Below are positions 16,385 to 25,594 of a stretch of DNA of 26,906 nt, in pieces. The DNA is taken from positions 1-26,906 of the forward strand of contig SYDY01000034.1 of the NCBI GenBank assembly GCA_005801425.1. Direction: 5' to 3'. The notes below the pieces were generated by a model, which did no database searches, had not been told where the DNA came from, and saw only the letters and a program-made list of their open reading frames with translations. The DNA comes from Bdellovibrionales bacterium (GTDB lineage Bacteria; Myxococcota; XYA12-FULL-58-9; SYDY01). A program made the translations under genes and the position numbers. The stretch's first letter is position 1, and each line of letters opens with the position of its first letter.

Positions 16385-18198
16385 TGAGTACCACACCTGT
16401 CGTGTCAAACCACGGATTGCGACTCCCCGTGCCTGGAGAAGCATCTGGATTTTTTGCGGTGGACAATGGCTGCCAGGGATCTCATAACATTGAATTGATC
16501 AATCGGATCTCCGGCATTAAGGCGTATGGTGCGCGCGAGTGGGTTGGATGGGCTGTGGGTGCCGGTTTGCGTGCATGCCGCGATGTGGCGCCTGTGCTTC
16601 AAATTGGACTCCTCCCTTGCGATGCACCTCCTGCAATGGATCAACAGGCACTGCGTCTTACGTCTGATCTGCATGGGATGTGGGCGAGTAAGCATGATGT
16701 GAGTGCGCGCGTTCCTGATAAAGTGCGGCAATCGTGGGTGCCTGTGTGTTATGTCCCGAATTTGGATGGCATCGATATTTCGCGCGCATGGGTGATTGCA
16801 CACGAAAAAATACCGGCCGATATGCACGCTCTGGCGACACTTGCACGTGAAGACGCGGATCCTGCGAGATTGCGCGACTTGGCGCTTTCAAGTTGGCCTG
16901 ACAAAATCGTTGTTGTGGAAAAAAAAGGCGATAACCTCCCTAATATAGGTGCATGTGCTCATGCGCTGATGGCCATTCCAGCGGTCGTGCAAAGCATCCA
17001 TGCTTTGCACGATGTGTGTTTTAAGGGTTGGACCGGCTCCGTAGAGGGATGCTGGTGGCCTTTGCGTGCATCGACGGAAGATTTTTCATGGGGAAAATCG
17101 TTTGGATTGCCTGTGCTGGGGTCTCAACCCGCGTCGTTTGCAACATGGGGAACCAAGCAAGGGAATCATAAGCTGTTTGAATCGGCTGGTATTCCGCGTC
17201 CCCTAGGGACTGAAGAACCGATGCACACGCAGGATGCGTTGCTTGGCGCCATTGACCTATTCATGCGTCAACATGATGTTTTCAAATTGGTTGTGAAGGC
17301 ATGTGACAGTGCGTCAGGGATGGGCAATGCCACGCTTGATTTTTCAAGCTTGAAAGCATTGTTGTCCGATGAGCTCATAACGCCTGCAGCGCGCAAGGAA
17401 GCCATGCTGGCATGCTTGCGAACGAATGCCACCAAGAATTTTGCGCCAGGCGATGCCGATCATGTGACGTTTGGTGATTACGTGCGCAATATTGTCGAAA
17501 AAGGCGGTGTGGTGCTTGAAGCATTCATTCATGCTCCCGAAGGCGGACGAACCTATGATGCCAGCGTGCAGTTCGTGGTGTTGCCTCAAGGTTCAGAAAA
17601 ACCCGTGGATGTGGTGGCCGTCCATAAACCGGTGGTGAGTGCCGATGGCGTGTATGGTGGGGCGCAGTCACCATCGCCTCAATACATTGTCGAGCGTTTG
17701 CAGGAGATTGGACAAAAAGCGGGCGCGTTTCTGTATTCCCAAGGCCTTTCAGGTCCTATGGGGATCGATGTGTTTGTCAAAGAGGGTCCGCTTGGACCTG
17801 ATGGCATTCCCGTTTTTGCAGAGCTCTATTGCGTGGATGCCAATTTACGTCTTCCCGGCACGTTTCCTGCGCTTCGTCTTAAAACGATGATGGAGCAGGT
17901 GTTGGATAGAAAACTATCAAGCACAAGCACCGAGGGTTACCATCCTCCTGCAACTCTTACTTTACGTGATATCATGACTGTCGTGGAATCTGACGCGTTT
18001 CGATTTGATCCGAAAACAGGGACGGGTGTTGTGCTACACATGGTGGGCCTCGTCGAAAGTCACAACAAACTCGGCGTGTCGTGTTTTGCACCCATGGACC
18101 ATGCGTCACAGGCTGAACCATTTGGACCTGCGGTTGCATTGGAAACAAAGTTCAAACAGGCGTTAACCGATCTTGCGATCGCAAAAGCATCCGCTTGA
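16384..18198 (+). CDS. ATP-grasp peptide ligase-like protein B (PGM1 family, tandem paralogue)
   Basis: This 604-residue paralogue of protein A shares well over half its residues across the full length, so the pair arose by gene duplication. ATG 16384 shares its A with the TAA of the upstream gene, indicating translational coupling. The same features are intact: GTKQGNHKLF (Gly256-Lys258), AGIPRPLGTE, LVVKAC (Lys305), DSASGMGNATLDF, VVLEAFIHAPEGGRTYDASVQF (Glu379), GIDVF (Asp462), C-V-D-A-N-L-R (Asp485, Asn487, Arg489), and the PGM1-type C-terminal block FRFDPKTGTGVVLH. Both copies thus look catalytically competent. Two ligases could act as a heteromer or add successive units to one product. 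No acceptor peptide, transporter or regulator gene adjoins; prfB follows after 33 bases and is unlikely to be functionally tied. Confidence 0.8.
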   Translation: MSTTPVVSNHGLRLPVPGEASGFFAVDNGCQGSHNIELINRISGIKAYGAREWVGWAVGAGLRACRDVAPVLQIGLLPCDAPPAMDQQALRLTSDLHGMWASKHDVSARVPDKVRQSWVPVCYVPNLDGIDISRAWVIAHEKIPADMHALATLAREDADPARLRDLALSSWPDKIVVVEKKGDNLPNIGACAHALMAIPAVVQSIHALHDVCFKGWTGSVEGCWWPLRASTEDFSWGKSFGLPVLGSQPASFATWGTKQGNHKLFESAGIPRPLGTEEPMHTQDALLGAIDLFMRQHDVFKLVVKACDSASGMGNATLDFSSLKALLSDELITPAARKEAMLACLRTNATKNFAPGDADHVTFGDYVRNIVEKGGVVLEAFIHAPEGGRTYDASVQFVVLPQGSEKPVDVVAVHKPVVSADGVYGGAQSPSPQYIVERLQEIGQKAGAFLYSQGLSGPMGIDVFVKEGPLGPDGIPVFAELYCVDANLRLPGTFPALRLKTMMEQVLDRKLSSTSTEGYHPPATLTLRDIMTVVESDAFRFDPKTGTGVVLHMVGLVESHNKLGVSCFAPMDHASQAEPFGPAVALETKFKQALTDLAIAKASA

Positions 18199-18231
18199 CT
18201 CTCGCTGTCTACCTGATAACCAGCGTCAATC

Positions 18232-19318
18232 ATGACTGAACGAAAAGCTGTGCAACAAGACCTGACGTCACGGATGTCCCTTCTACGGAGGCATCTTTGA
18301 CATCGCCAACCATCTTAATCGTCTTGAAGAATTAAACAGACGCTCGGAAGATCCTGATCTTTGGACCGACGCGGAAGCCGCAGCAGCGGTGCAGCGCGAA
18401 AAAAGCCAACTTGAAAAAATTACAGGGACGTTTGGTCGCCTTGAAACGACGGTGAACGATCTTGCGGACACGATCGCATTGGCCGAAGAAGATCCTGACT
18501 TTGCACGCGAAGTGGATGCCGAATTTGCCAAGGCCGAGAAGGCCGTCAGCGAACTTGAATTGCAGCGTATGCTCGGTGGCAAGTACGATGGCAACGACGC
18601 CATTGTGACGGTCAACGCGGGTGCAGGCGGCACCGAAAGCCAAGACTGGGCAGAGATGATCTTACGGATGCTCACCCGATGGTGTGAACGCCGTGGTTAC
18701 GAAATGACCATGATGGATCTGCAAGCGGGTGAAGAAGCAGGGATCAAAAGTGCCACCATTGAAGTGCGTGGCATGTATGCCTATGGCTATTTGCAGGCCG
18801 AAGCGGGTGTGCATCGCTTGGTGCGTATAAGTCCCTACGATTCGCAAAAACGGCGGCATACCTCATTTGCCTCGGTGGGTGTTGCCCCTTTGGTGGAAGA
18901 CGATGTGACAGTCGATATTCGCGATGAAGATCTGCGTGTGGACACCTATCGCGCAAGCGGTGCTGGCGGGCAGCACGTGAATAAAACCGATTCGGCTGTG
19001 CGTATGACCCATATTCCCACGGGTGTCGTGGTGGCATGCCAGGCTGAGCGCAGCCAACATAAAAATCGCGCCAAAGCCATGAAGATGCTTAAAGCGAAGC
19101 TGCTTGTGCTTGAGATTGAAAAGAAAGCGGCCGAAACAGCCTCTGTGGTGGGCGAAAAGAAAAAAATTGAGTGGGGCAGCCAGATCAGATCCTACGTGCT
19201 TCATCCCTATCGCATGGTGAAAGATCATCGAACGGATTATGAAGTGGGCAATACCGATGCAGTGCTTGATGGCGATTTGGACGGATTTGTTCAAGCCTAT
19301 TTGATGGCAACCACATAA
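18232..19318 (+). CDS. prfB: peptide chain release factor 2, made by programmed +1 frameshifting
   Basis: RF2 reads UGA and UAA and triggers peptide release. The gene is in two frames: ATG 18232 to CTT 18297 (22 codons, MTERKAVQQDLTSRMSLLRRHL), an in-frame TGA at 18298-18300, then reading resumes at GAC 18299 (DIANHLNRLEELNRRSED) to 19318, 361 residues in total (E. coli 365). The shift joins the natural L-x-R-H-L-D-x N-terminus, so the short upstream frame is real. The peptidyl-hydrolysis motif is AGGQ (GGQ at 245-247) and the stop-codon recognition motif is SPY (200-202) where E. coli has SPF. RRHTSFASV follows as usual. It starts 33 bases after the ATP-grasp pair; the ribosome-binding site is weak. 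Confidence 0.95.
18285..18301 (+). promoter_or_regulatory. prfB programmed +1 frameshift site with internal Shine-Dalgarno
   Basis: The sequence is ACGGAGG (18285-18291), CAT, then CTT TGA C (18295-18301). The internal Shine-Dalgarno sequence three bases before the CTT slip codon and the in-frame TGA followed by C are the classic autoregulatory layout: low RF2 lets the ribosome shift +1 and bypass the stop. Confidence 0.95.
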
Positions 19319-19337
19319 AACGTGGCGATGCTGTTAT

Positions 19338-19362
19338 TGTAGGGGCGGTTCGCGAACCGCCC
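19338..19362. repeat. REP-like repeat before lysS
   Basis: TGTAG (19338-19342) is followed by the perfect palindrome GGGCGGTTCGCGAACCGCCC (19343-19362). It sits between prfB and lysS, 18 bases before the lysS start. The preceding GATGCT is shared with the copy at 13.1 kb, so the repeat unit may extend further left. Confidence 0.85.
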
Positions 19363-19379
19363 TTGATATGAGGAAAACT

Positions 19380-20894
19380 ATGGCAACGCATGTTGAAGAG
19401 AGTTTGGTGGATCAGCGTCTTGCCAAGGCCGCAGATCTGCGTGCCATGGGGATCGATCCCTATGCCAATGATTTTCGCGTGGATACCCACGTGGCCGATT
19501 TTGTGACACGCTATGGGATGCTTGAAGGCGAGGCCTTGCAGCAGGCTTCCCAAACGCATGCCATCGCGGGCCGTGTGATGGCCATCAACAGTTTTGGAAA
19601 AGCAGCGTTTATACGCATTCAGGATGGCAGTACCGATCGCATGGTGGGCGATGTGCCTGCAGGGCGATTGCAGATCTATGTGAGCAAAAACGATCTGTCG
19701 GAAACCGATTTCGCGGTTTTTAAAAAACTCGATATGGGCGACATCGTGGGCATTACAGGTACGCCGATGCGTACCAAAACCAACGAACTTTCGGTGCATG
19801 CAGCCAGCTTTCGTATGCTTACGAAAAGCATGCGTCCGCTGCCCGAAAAATGGCACGGTCTTACGGATGTTGAGACACGGTATCGACAACGGTATCTCGA
19901 TTTGATCACCAACGAAGAAGTGCGGCAAACCTTTCGCAAGCGATCGTTGATTTTGTCGGCATTGCGAAAGTTTTTTATTGAACGCGATTTTCTCGAAGTG
20001 GAAACGCCCATGATGCAGCCCATCGCGGGTGGCGCCACGGCACGTCCTTTTGTGACCCATCACAATACGCTTGATATGGATCTGTATTTGCGTATTGCGC
20101 CTGAACTGTATCTGAAGCGCTTGGTGGTAGGCGGTTTTGATCGGGTTTTTGAACTCAATCGCAACTTTCGTAACGAAGGGATCAGTACGTTTCACAATCC
20201 CGAATTTACGATGCTTGAATTTTATCAAGCCTACGCGACCCATCTGGATCTGATGGATATCGGTGAAGCCTTGCTGTCTTCTATCGCGTTGGCAGTGAAT
20301 GGAAGTACCGAAGTGCAATGGGGTGAGCACGCGATTTCGCTCAAAGCACCGTTTGCGCGCTTGACCATGCGCGATGCGGTTTTGAAATATGCATCATGGG
20401 ATGCAACGAAGCTTGATGCCGAATTAAATTCGGGTCTTTTCTGTGCATCCATCGGAAAGGCCAAAGAGGCGAAATGCCCAGGCACACGTCTGGTTGCTTT
20501 GTTTGAGCATTTTGCAGAATCAAAGTTGATTCAACCTACGTTTATTTACGATTTCCCTTTGGTGGTTTCGCCGCTTTCACGGCGCAAATCGGATACACCC
20601 GATCTCACCGAACGTTTCGAACTTTTTGTGGGTGGACACGAACTGGCCAATGCCTTCAGTGAGCTCAATGATCCGGTGGATCAACGCCAACGTTTTGAAC
20701 ATCAACTTCAGGCCAAGGAAGCGGGCGATGATGAAGCCCATGCCATGGATGAAGATTATGTTCTTGCCCTAGAACATGGCATGCCGCCCACCGGAGGGTT
20801 TGGCTTGGGGATCGATCGGTTGGTGATGATGCTGACGGGAAGTATTTCGATCAGAGACGTGATCTTATTTCCTCAATTGCGGCCACGGGCGTGA
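19380..20894 (+). CDS. lysS: lysyl-tRNA synthetase, class II
   Basis: LysRS charges tRNA-Lys. The N-terminal domain is an OB-fold anticodon-binding region (AIAGRVMAINSFGKAAFIRIQDG, about residues 62-84). The class II catalytic motifs follow: motif 1 in FLEVETPMM, motif 2 FRNEGISTFHNPEFTMLE, and motif 3 GGFGLGIDRLVMM near the C-terminus. GGHELANAFSELNDP is also LysRS-specific. I choose ATG 19380 (504 residues, MATHVEESL) because AGG 19371-19373 stands six bases upstream; the in-frame ATG 12 bases earlier overlaps that site. E. coli LysRS is 505 residues. The gene is bracketed by REP repeats in inverted orientation and is probably separate from the envelope genes downstream. Confidence 0.96.
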   Translation: MATHVEESLVDQRLAKAADLRAMGIDPYANDFRVDTHVADFVTRYGMLEGEALQQASQTHAIAGRVMAINSFGKAAFIRIQDGSTDRMVGDVPAGRLQIYVSKNDLSETDFAVFKKLDMGDIVGITGTPMRTKTNELSVHAASFRMLTKSMRPLPEKWHGLTDVETRYRQRYLDLITNEEVRQTFRKRSLILSALRKFFIERDFLEVETPMMQPIAGGATARPFVTHHNTLDMDLYLRIAPELYLKRLVVGGFDRVFELNRNFRNEGISTFHNPEFTMLEFYQAYATHLDLMDIGEALLSSIALAVNGSTEVQWGEHAISLKAPFARLTMRDAVLKYASWDATKLDAELNSGLFCASIGKAKEAKCPGTRLVALFEHFAESKLIQPTFIYDFPLVVSPLSRRKSDTPDLTERFELFVGGHELANAFSELNDPVDQRQRFEHQLQAKEAGDDEAHAMDEDYVLALEHGMPPTGGFGLGIDRLVMMLTGSISIRDVILFPQLRPRA

Positions 20895-20898
20895 TGAA

Positions 20899-20923
20899 GG
20901 GCGGTTCGCGAACCGCCCCTACA
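20899..20923. repeat. REP-like repeat after lysS
   Basis: The perfect palindrome GGGCGGTTCGCGAACCGCCC (20899-20918) is followed by CTACA (20919-20923). It is the inverse orientation of the copy before lysS and lies 13 bases before the start of the lolC-like gene, within the only gap of that gene cluster. Confidence 0.85.
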
Positions 20924-20936
20924 AGATGGGTGCTTG

Positions 20937-22445
20937 ATGGTGGTGCTTCTTGGGTTCGCAATTCTTTTCGGATTTGCCCTTGGCTACCGAACACAACGAA
21001 CCCAAGGATGGGTCTGTTTTGCCATGGCATGGTTTGCGGGCTGCATCTCTGCCTGGACAGGGCCGCGCGGTGTTCAGCAGATCTTTGAAGCCTTGCGTCT
21101 TGTGCCACTGGTTTGGGCGTCTGGATATTTTGGAAGTTCTCTCGGATTTTTAGGACGCGATGCCAACGGGGGCTGGGGGTGGGCGTGGCTTGCGGCCCGT
21201 CGCTTTATGATAGGAACACGATCACAAGTGATCTCGGTCGCGAGCACCATGTCGGTTGCGGGTGTGGCGTTGGGCGTTTGGTTGGTGATGGTGGCCCTTG
21301 CGGTGCTCTCTGGTTTTGAACATGATCTGGCCACAAAAATTGTGGGTGCCCACGGCGATATCATTGTTGAACGTTTGGATGGCGGGTCTTTCGAACTTTC
21401 ATCTGAAACGCTGCATCGCTTGGAACAACAAAAACATGTGACATCCTTGGCGCCTGTGGTGGGTGTTGAAGTGGCGGCCGCCAGCCGTTCCAATTTTGCA
21501 GGGGCGCGTCTTTATGGGATTGATCCCGCAGGTGCGCCACAAACATTGCGCGTTCTGAAGCATCTTGAGGCCGGTGAATTGCGTGATCTTACTCCCGGTG
21601 TTCGTGCAGATTTGGATACGGAGGATCCCTATGGGTTTCCTGTACCAGCCGTGCCCGACGGTGTGGTGATCGGTGCACAGATCGCCCATGATTTAAGTGT
21701 GGAAGTGGGCGATGTAATAAGAGTGGTCTCCGCCACGGCCCAGGTTCTTACCCCTGCGGGGCTTGTGCCACGGTCTGTTAGTTTGCGCGTGGTCGGACTT
21801 TTTAACAGCGGTATGTATGATTACGACAGTGGCTATCTTTATGCCCACGCCGATGTGGTACGGCGTTTTGCACGCAAGGAGGCGGGCTGTGTGACCGCTA
21901 TCCATCTTTTATCCGATGATCCAGAAACCTCTCTAATAACGGCACAGGGCCTGAGTGATGCGCTTCCTGAAGGGACGGTCGCTCGGGATTGGACCCAGCG
22001 CAATAGCAGCTTGTTTGCGGCATTGAAGCTTGAGCGGTCTGTGGCAATGATTGTTTTGACGTTTGTTATTTTGGTTGCAAGCTTTTCGATTGTGACCACG
22101 CTTACCATGTCGATTCTTGAACGCAAAGGTGACATCGCAACGCTCAAAACCATGGGCGCGAGCAATTCGTCGGTGGTGCGTGTGTTTTTGTTGCAAGGCA
22201 TTTTGTTGGGCGGTGCAGGGCTTGTGCTGGGTGTTGTGCTGGGCCTTGCGAGTATCTGGGCGCTTGACCGCTTCGGTCTGGCTATCCCAAGCGATGTTTA
22301 TTACATACCTTCCTTACCGGTGGCTTTTTCGTGGGCCGACGGTGTTCCAGTGGTGTTTGCGGCGTTGCTCATCGTGTGGAACTTTTCGGTATTTCCTGCG
22401 GTGCGTGGTTCGCAGTTTCGTCCTGTTGAGGGGTTGCGTGGTTAG
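20937..22445 (+). CDS. lolC: lipoprotein-releasing ABC transporter permease, LolC/LolE family
   Basis: This membrane subunit works with LolD to extract lipoproteins from the inner membrane for transfer to LolA. From about residue 80 it fits the family: [43 protein letters not shown], a large periplasmic domain, then three C-terminal helices with [19 protein letters not shown], the typical coupling region. It is about 500 residues against the usual 400. The first 80 residues contain two or three extra hydrophobic segments not seen in E. coli LolC. The start is ATG 20937, with a weak ribosome-binding site (GATGGG). Its end overlaps lolD by eight bases. LolC and LolE cannot be separated by eye, and no second permease is in the window. 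Confidence 0.88.
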   Translation: MVVLLGFAILFGFALGYRTQRTQGWVCFAMAWFAGCISAWTGPRGVQQIFEALRLVPLVWASGYFGSSLGFLGRDANGGWGWAWLAARRFMIGTRSQVISVASTMSVAGVALGVWLVMVALAVLSGFEHDLATKIVGAHGDIIVERLDGGSFELSSETLHRLEQQKHVTSLAPVVGVEVAAASRSNFAGARLYGIDPAGAPQTLRVLKHLEAGELRDLTPGVRADLDTEDPYGFPVPAVPDGVVIGAQIAHDLSVEVGDVIRVVSATAQVLTPAGLVPRSVSLRVVGLFNSGMYDYDSGYLYAHADVVRRFARKEAGCVTAIHLLSDDPETSLITAQGLSDALPEGTVARDWTQRNSSLFAALKLERSVAMIVLTFVILVASFSIVTTLTMSILERKGDIATLKTMGASNSSVVRVFLLQGILLGGAGLVLGVVLGLASIWALDRFGLAIPSDVYYIPSLPVAFSWADGVPVVFAALLIVWNFSVFPAVRGSQFRPVEGLRG

Positions 22446-23115
22446 TTTGCTTACAGCCAAGGGACTCACCAAGCGGTATCGCAAGGCGGGCATCGATATC
22501 GACGTACTTCGAGGCGCATCGCTTTGCGTTGACGAAGGCGAAGCCATCGCCATCGTTGGGGCATCGGGCGCCGGCAAAAGTACACTTCTGCATATTTTGG
22601 GAACACTCGATACGCCTGATGCGGGCGATGTGTTGTATCGAGGCCAGTCGCTGTTTGCGATGAACGCCTCGGCGTTGGCCGCATTTCGCAACCGCGAACT
22701 TGGCTTTGTTTTTCAATTTCATCATCTGCTTCCCGAATTTACGGCCCTCGAAAATGCCATGATGCCGGGACTCATTGGCGGACTTGCGCGCGATATCGCC
22801 ACCGCGAAGGCCACCGCCAATTTAGAGCGCGTGGGTTTGGCCGACAGGCTTCATCATAGGCCTTCGGAACTTTCGGGCGGTGAACAACAGCGCGTTGCGC
22901 TTGCGCGCGCTATCATGATGGACCCGCCGCTTTTGCTGGCCGACGAGGTGACAGGAAACCTGGATGCGGCCACGGGTGAAGCCATTCATGATTTGTTATT
23001 TTCTATCAATCGCGAACGTGGCACTACGCTGATTGTGGTCACCCATAGCCAAGTTCTTGCCGAACGGATGCCGCGCCGGTTGCGTTTGGTGGATGGTGAG
23101 TTGCGCGGGTTATGA
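22438..23115 (+). CDS. lolD: lipoprotein-releasing system ATP-binding protein LolD
   Basis: LolD is the ABC ATPase of the LolCDE system. GTG 22438 gives 225 residues (E. coli 233), with AGGGG at 22429-22433; the frame is open further upstream, but that part lies inside the permease gene. All ATPase motifs are present: Walker [10 protein letters not shown], the Q-loop in [12 protein letters not shown] (the LolD/MacB-type '[15 protein letters not shown]' pattern), signature [14 protein letters not shown], Walker [13 protein letters not shown], and the switch histidine in VTHS. It overlaps the permease stop by eight bases and bamA by four (ATGA), so the three genes form one transcription unit. 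Confidence 0.95.
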   Translation: MVSLLTAKGLTKRYRKAGIDIDVLRGASLCVDEGEAIAIVGASGAGKSTLLHILGTLDTPDAGDVLYRGQSLFAMNASALAAFRNRELGFVFQFHHLLPEFTALENAMMPGLIGGLARDIATAKATANLERVGLADRLHHRPSELSGGEQQRVALARAIMMDPPLLLADEVTGNLDAATGEAIHDLLFSINRERGTTLIVVTHSQVLAERMPRRLRLVDGELRGL

Positions 23116-25514
23116 TCAACGTCTTTCTTTTATGGATGACGATTGCCACAAGTGGGCAGGCTGACGATGCAGTGGTGAGATCCGTGCGTGTCGAAGGCTT
23201 AACCCGTGTGAGCCCCAGGGCCACCTTGCTTGGCTTGAGCACCAAAGAGGGCGAGGTGTTTGATGAATCACTTGTCACGGCCGATTTGCGGCACCTTTGG
23301 GCCAAAGGTTTTTTTCGTGATGTGCAAGCATTCAAAGAACCTCATGAGGGCGGGGGCGGCGTCGATATTATTTTCCAGGTGCGTGAGAAACCAAGCATTG
23401 CGCGCATTGTCTATGAGGGGCGCAGTTCCCTGTCCGAAGACGACGTCAAAGAAGTGGTGGATGTTCATGTCCACACCATCTTGGACGAAAAAAAGCTGAC
23501 TCTCAATGAAGGCAAAATAAAAAAACTTTACAGTGACGAAGGCTATTATCTGGCCGAAGTGCGTCACGAAGTTCGACCCGTCATAGGCAAGGACAATGAA
23601 GTCGAAGTGGCTTTTGTGATCCAAGAAAACATCAAGGTGATGGTGGGGGCGATCACGTTTGTGGGCAATCACAACATGCTCACGGATACCCTCAAAAACA
23701 GCATTTCAACCCGTGTGGGTAATTTGCTGTCGCTTGTAACCCAATCGGGCAAATTCAAAGAAGAAGAGTTTCAAGTCGATCTGATGCGTATTCAGGCGAT
23801 GTATTTTGACAATGGGTATATCACCGCCAAGGTGGCAACGCCCGAGGTGAATCTCTCGCAAGATCGTCGTTATGTGTACATCACGATCCCCATTGAAGAA
23901 GGCAAGCAATACCGTGTTGGGGAAATCACATTTGCGGGCGATATTGATCTTCCTACCGATGAAAAGACCAAAGGCCCTGCCGTTGGCAGCGCATCGCTTA
24001 CGAAGCTTCTTACACTCAAGAAGGGTGAAGTTTTCAGTCGTTCGGTTTTGCAGACCAACATTACACGCATCACCGACGTTTATCGCGATCGTGGATTTGC
24101 CTACGCCAATATCAATCCCAACTCCAAACTGCACGACACCGAAGATGTGGTGGACTTTGAGCTGGAAATACAACGTGGTGAGGTGGTTCGTATTGGCCGG
24201 GTGGAAGTCACAGGAAACACCCGTACACGTGATCGGGTGATTCGTCGGCAGATGCGTATCGATGAAACCGAATTGTTCAGCGCCGCACGGATTGCCGAGT
24301 CCAAAGCCCGAATTTTTCAATTGGGTTTTTTTGAGACCGTTGAAGTCAATAGCCAAGCGACGGACATACCCGGCGTGATGAACGTGATTGTGGAAGTCAA
24401 AGAAAAACAAACGGGAACTTTTCAAATCGGTGCCGGCTTTTCCAGTCTTGAAAAGTTTATTGCCACCGCACAAATTGCACAAAATAACTTTTTGGGTCGT
24501 GGACAATCGTTGTCTCTTTCGGCCCAATTGTCGTTTGGTAACTTTGCGCGACAATTGGTGACGTTGAACTTTTTTGAACCCTATTGTTTTGATACGTTGT
24601 TTTCGTGCGGTGTGAATGCCTACGTGAACCAACAACTCTTGCAAGATTTTCAACGCAATGCGCGCGGTGGTTCCCCATCCTTTGGCTATCAGATCAACCC
24701 CGATTTGCGTGTGCAGTTTTCATGGACTCTTGAGCAGATAAGTCTTCAAAGCGGCGTGTCGTCCACGGCAACGGCGCAGATCCGCGATTTGCTTTTGCAG
24801 GGATTTAATTCGGCACCGAGACTTTCGATTTCATATGATACCCGTGACAATCGTTTGTTTCCCACCAAAGGCCAGTATCATCTTTTGACGGGTGAGGTTT
24901 CCGATCGCGGGATAGGTTCTTCTCATGGGCTTGAATACCGTCGCTTGGATATGACAAGCCGCTTTTATCGGCCGCTGTTTTGGGAATTTGTTTTGCGTGT
25001 GAATGCGCAGCTTGGACTTGCGTGGGGGCGTGGTGAAAATCCTGTGCCTATCAGTGAGCGTTATTTCCCTGGCGGTATCTTTTCCGTGCGTGGTTTTCAG
25101 CCGCGTGGTTTGGGGCCGAGCAAACCGGTCTCTTTGGGCGGTTACCCAAGCGGTGACACCATCAACTTTATCGTAGGTGGTAACAAACAACTTATTCTTA
25201 ATGTCGAAATTGAATTTCCTATTTTAAAAGCGGCCGGTATTCGCGGTGTTGTTTTTGCCGATGCTGGCAATGCCTATGCCGAAAATGAAAATATGTTTTA
25301 CATTGGCGGCGGACCCAATACGCCCAAAGCCTATTTAATAGGCAGCAACAAAGAGATCTCTCCGCCGCTTGGTTTGTATTACTCCTTTGGATTTGGTTTC
25401 CGCTGGTTTAGTCCCATTGGCCCGCTGCGCTTTGAGTGGGGTATTCCCATCACCAAACGCAATCTCGATGATCGCGGTGTACTGTTTGCGTTTACGATTG
25501 GGAACATGTTTTGA
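23112..25514 (+). CDS. bamA: outer-membrane assembly factor BamA
   Basis: BamA inserts beta-barrel proteins into the outer membrane. The 800-residue length is typical. A short signal peptide ([17 protein letters not shown]) precedes about five POTRA repeats (roughly residues 20-440; each has V-x-x-I-x-x-x-G-x-x and ends R...F-x-x-V). The C-terminal beta barrel (about 440-800) contains the VRGF motif with Arg660 in loop 6, [11 protein letters not shown], and a final aromatic residue (Phe800), the outer-membrane insertion signal. It overlaps lolD by four bases (ATGA). The lolC-lolD-bamA order is a familiar envelope-biogenesis arrangement; the skp/lpxD genes that often follow are absent here. 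Confidence 0.95.
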   Translation: MINVFLLWMTIATSGQADDAVVRSVRVEGLTRVSPRATLLGLSTKEGEVFDESLVTADLRHLWAKGFFRDVQAFKEPHEGGGGVDIIFQVREKPSIARIVYEGRSSLSEDDVKEVVDVHVHTILDEKKLTLNEGKIKKLYSDEGYYLAEVRHEVRPVIGKDNEVEVAFVIQENIKVMVGAITFVGNHNMLTDTLKNSISTRVGNLLSLVTQSGKFKEEEFQVDLMRIQAMYFDNGYITAKVATPEVNLSQDRRYVYITIPIEEGKQYRVGEITFAGDIDLPTDEKTKGPAVGSASLTKLLTLKKGEVFSRSVLQTNITRITDVYRDRGFAYANINPNSKLHDTEDVVDFELEIQRGEVVRIGRVEVTGNTRTRDRVIRRQMRIDETELFSAARIAESKARIFQLGFFETVEVNSQATDIPGVMNVIVEVKEKQTGTFQIGAGFSSLEKFIATAQIAQNNFLGRGQSLSLSAQLSFGNFARQLVTLNFFEPYCFDTLFSCGVNAYVNQQLLQDFQRNARGGSPSFGYQINPDLRVQFSWTLEQISLQSGVSSTATAQIRDLLLQGFNSAPRLSISYDTRDNRLFPTKGQYHLLTGEVSDRGIGSSHGLEYRRLDMTSRFYRPLFWEFVLRVNAQLGLAWGRGENPVPISERYFPGGIFSVRGFQPRGLGPSKPVSLGGYPSGDTINFIVGGNKQLILNVEIEFPILKAAGIRGVVFADAGNAYAENENMFYIGGGPNTPKAYLIGSNKEISPPLGLYYSFGFGFRWFSPIGPLRFEWGIPITKRNLDDRGVLFAFTIGNMF

Positions 25515-25545
25515 TTTTGGGAATTTAAATTATCGGACATTTTTT

Positions 25546-25567
25546 AGGGCATGCCAAAAGATGCCTT
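25546..25567 (+). terminator. weak hairpin after bamA
   Basis: AGGGCAT (25546-25552) pairs with ATGCCTT (25561-25567), one G-U included, around an eight-base loop. Only a short T-rich stretch follows, so termination is uncertain. It lies in the 80-base gap between bamA and the lipoprotein gene. Confidence 0.3.
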
Positions 25568-25594
25568 TCACTTATCTTAAGGATAAAATGGACT

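Noticed and set aside
18298-18300. TGA near the start of prfB read as a frameshift mutation
   Set aside because: The internal Shine-Dalgarno and CTT TGA C context show it is the programmed recoding site, so the gene is not broken.
19185-20330. 381-residue open frame antisense to prfB and lysS
   Set aside because: It lies opposite two conserved genes, is rich in His/Arg/Gln as antisense frames of this codon usage are, and shows no domain.
22117-22437. Upstream extension of lolD
   Set aside because: It lies inside the permease gene and does not resemble any ABC N-terminus; GTG 22438 with AGGGG is better.
23706-24653. 315-residue open frame antisense to bamA
   Set aside because: Shadow of a conserved gene, with no recognisable domain or ribosome-binding context.
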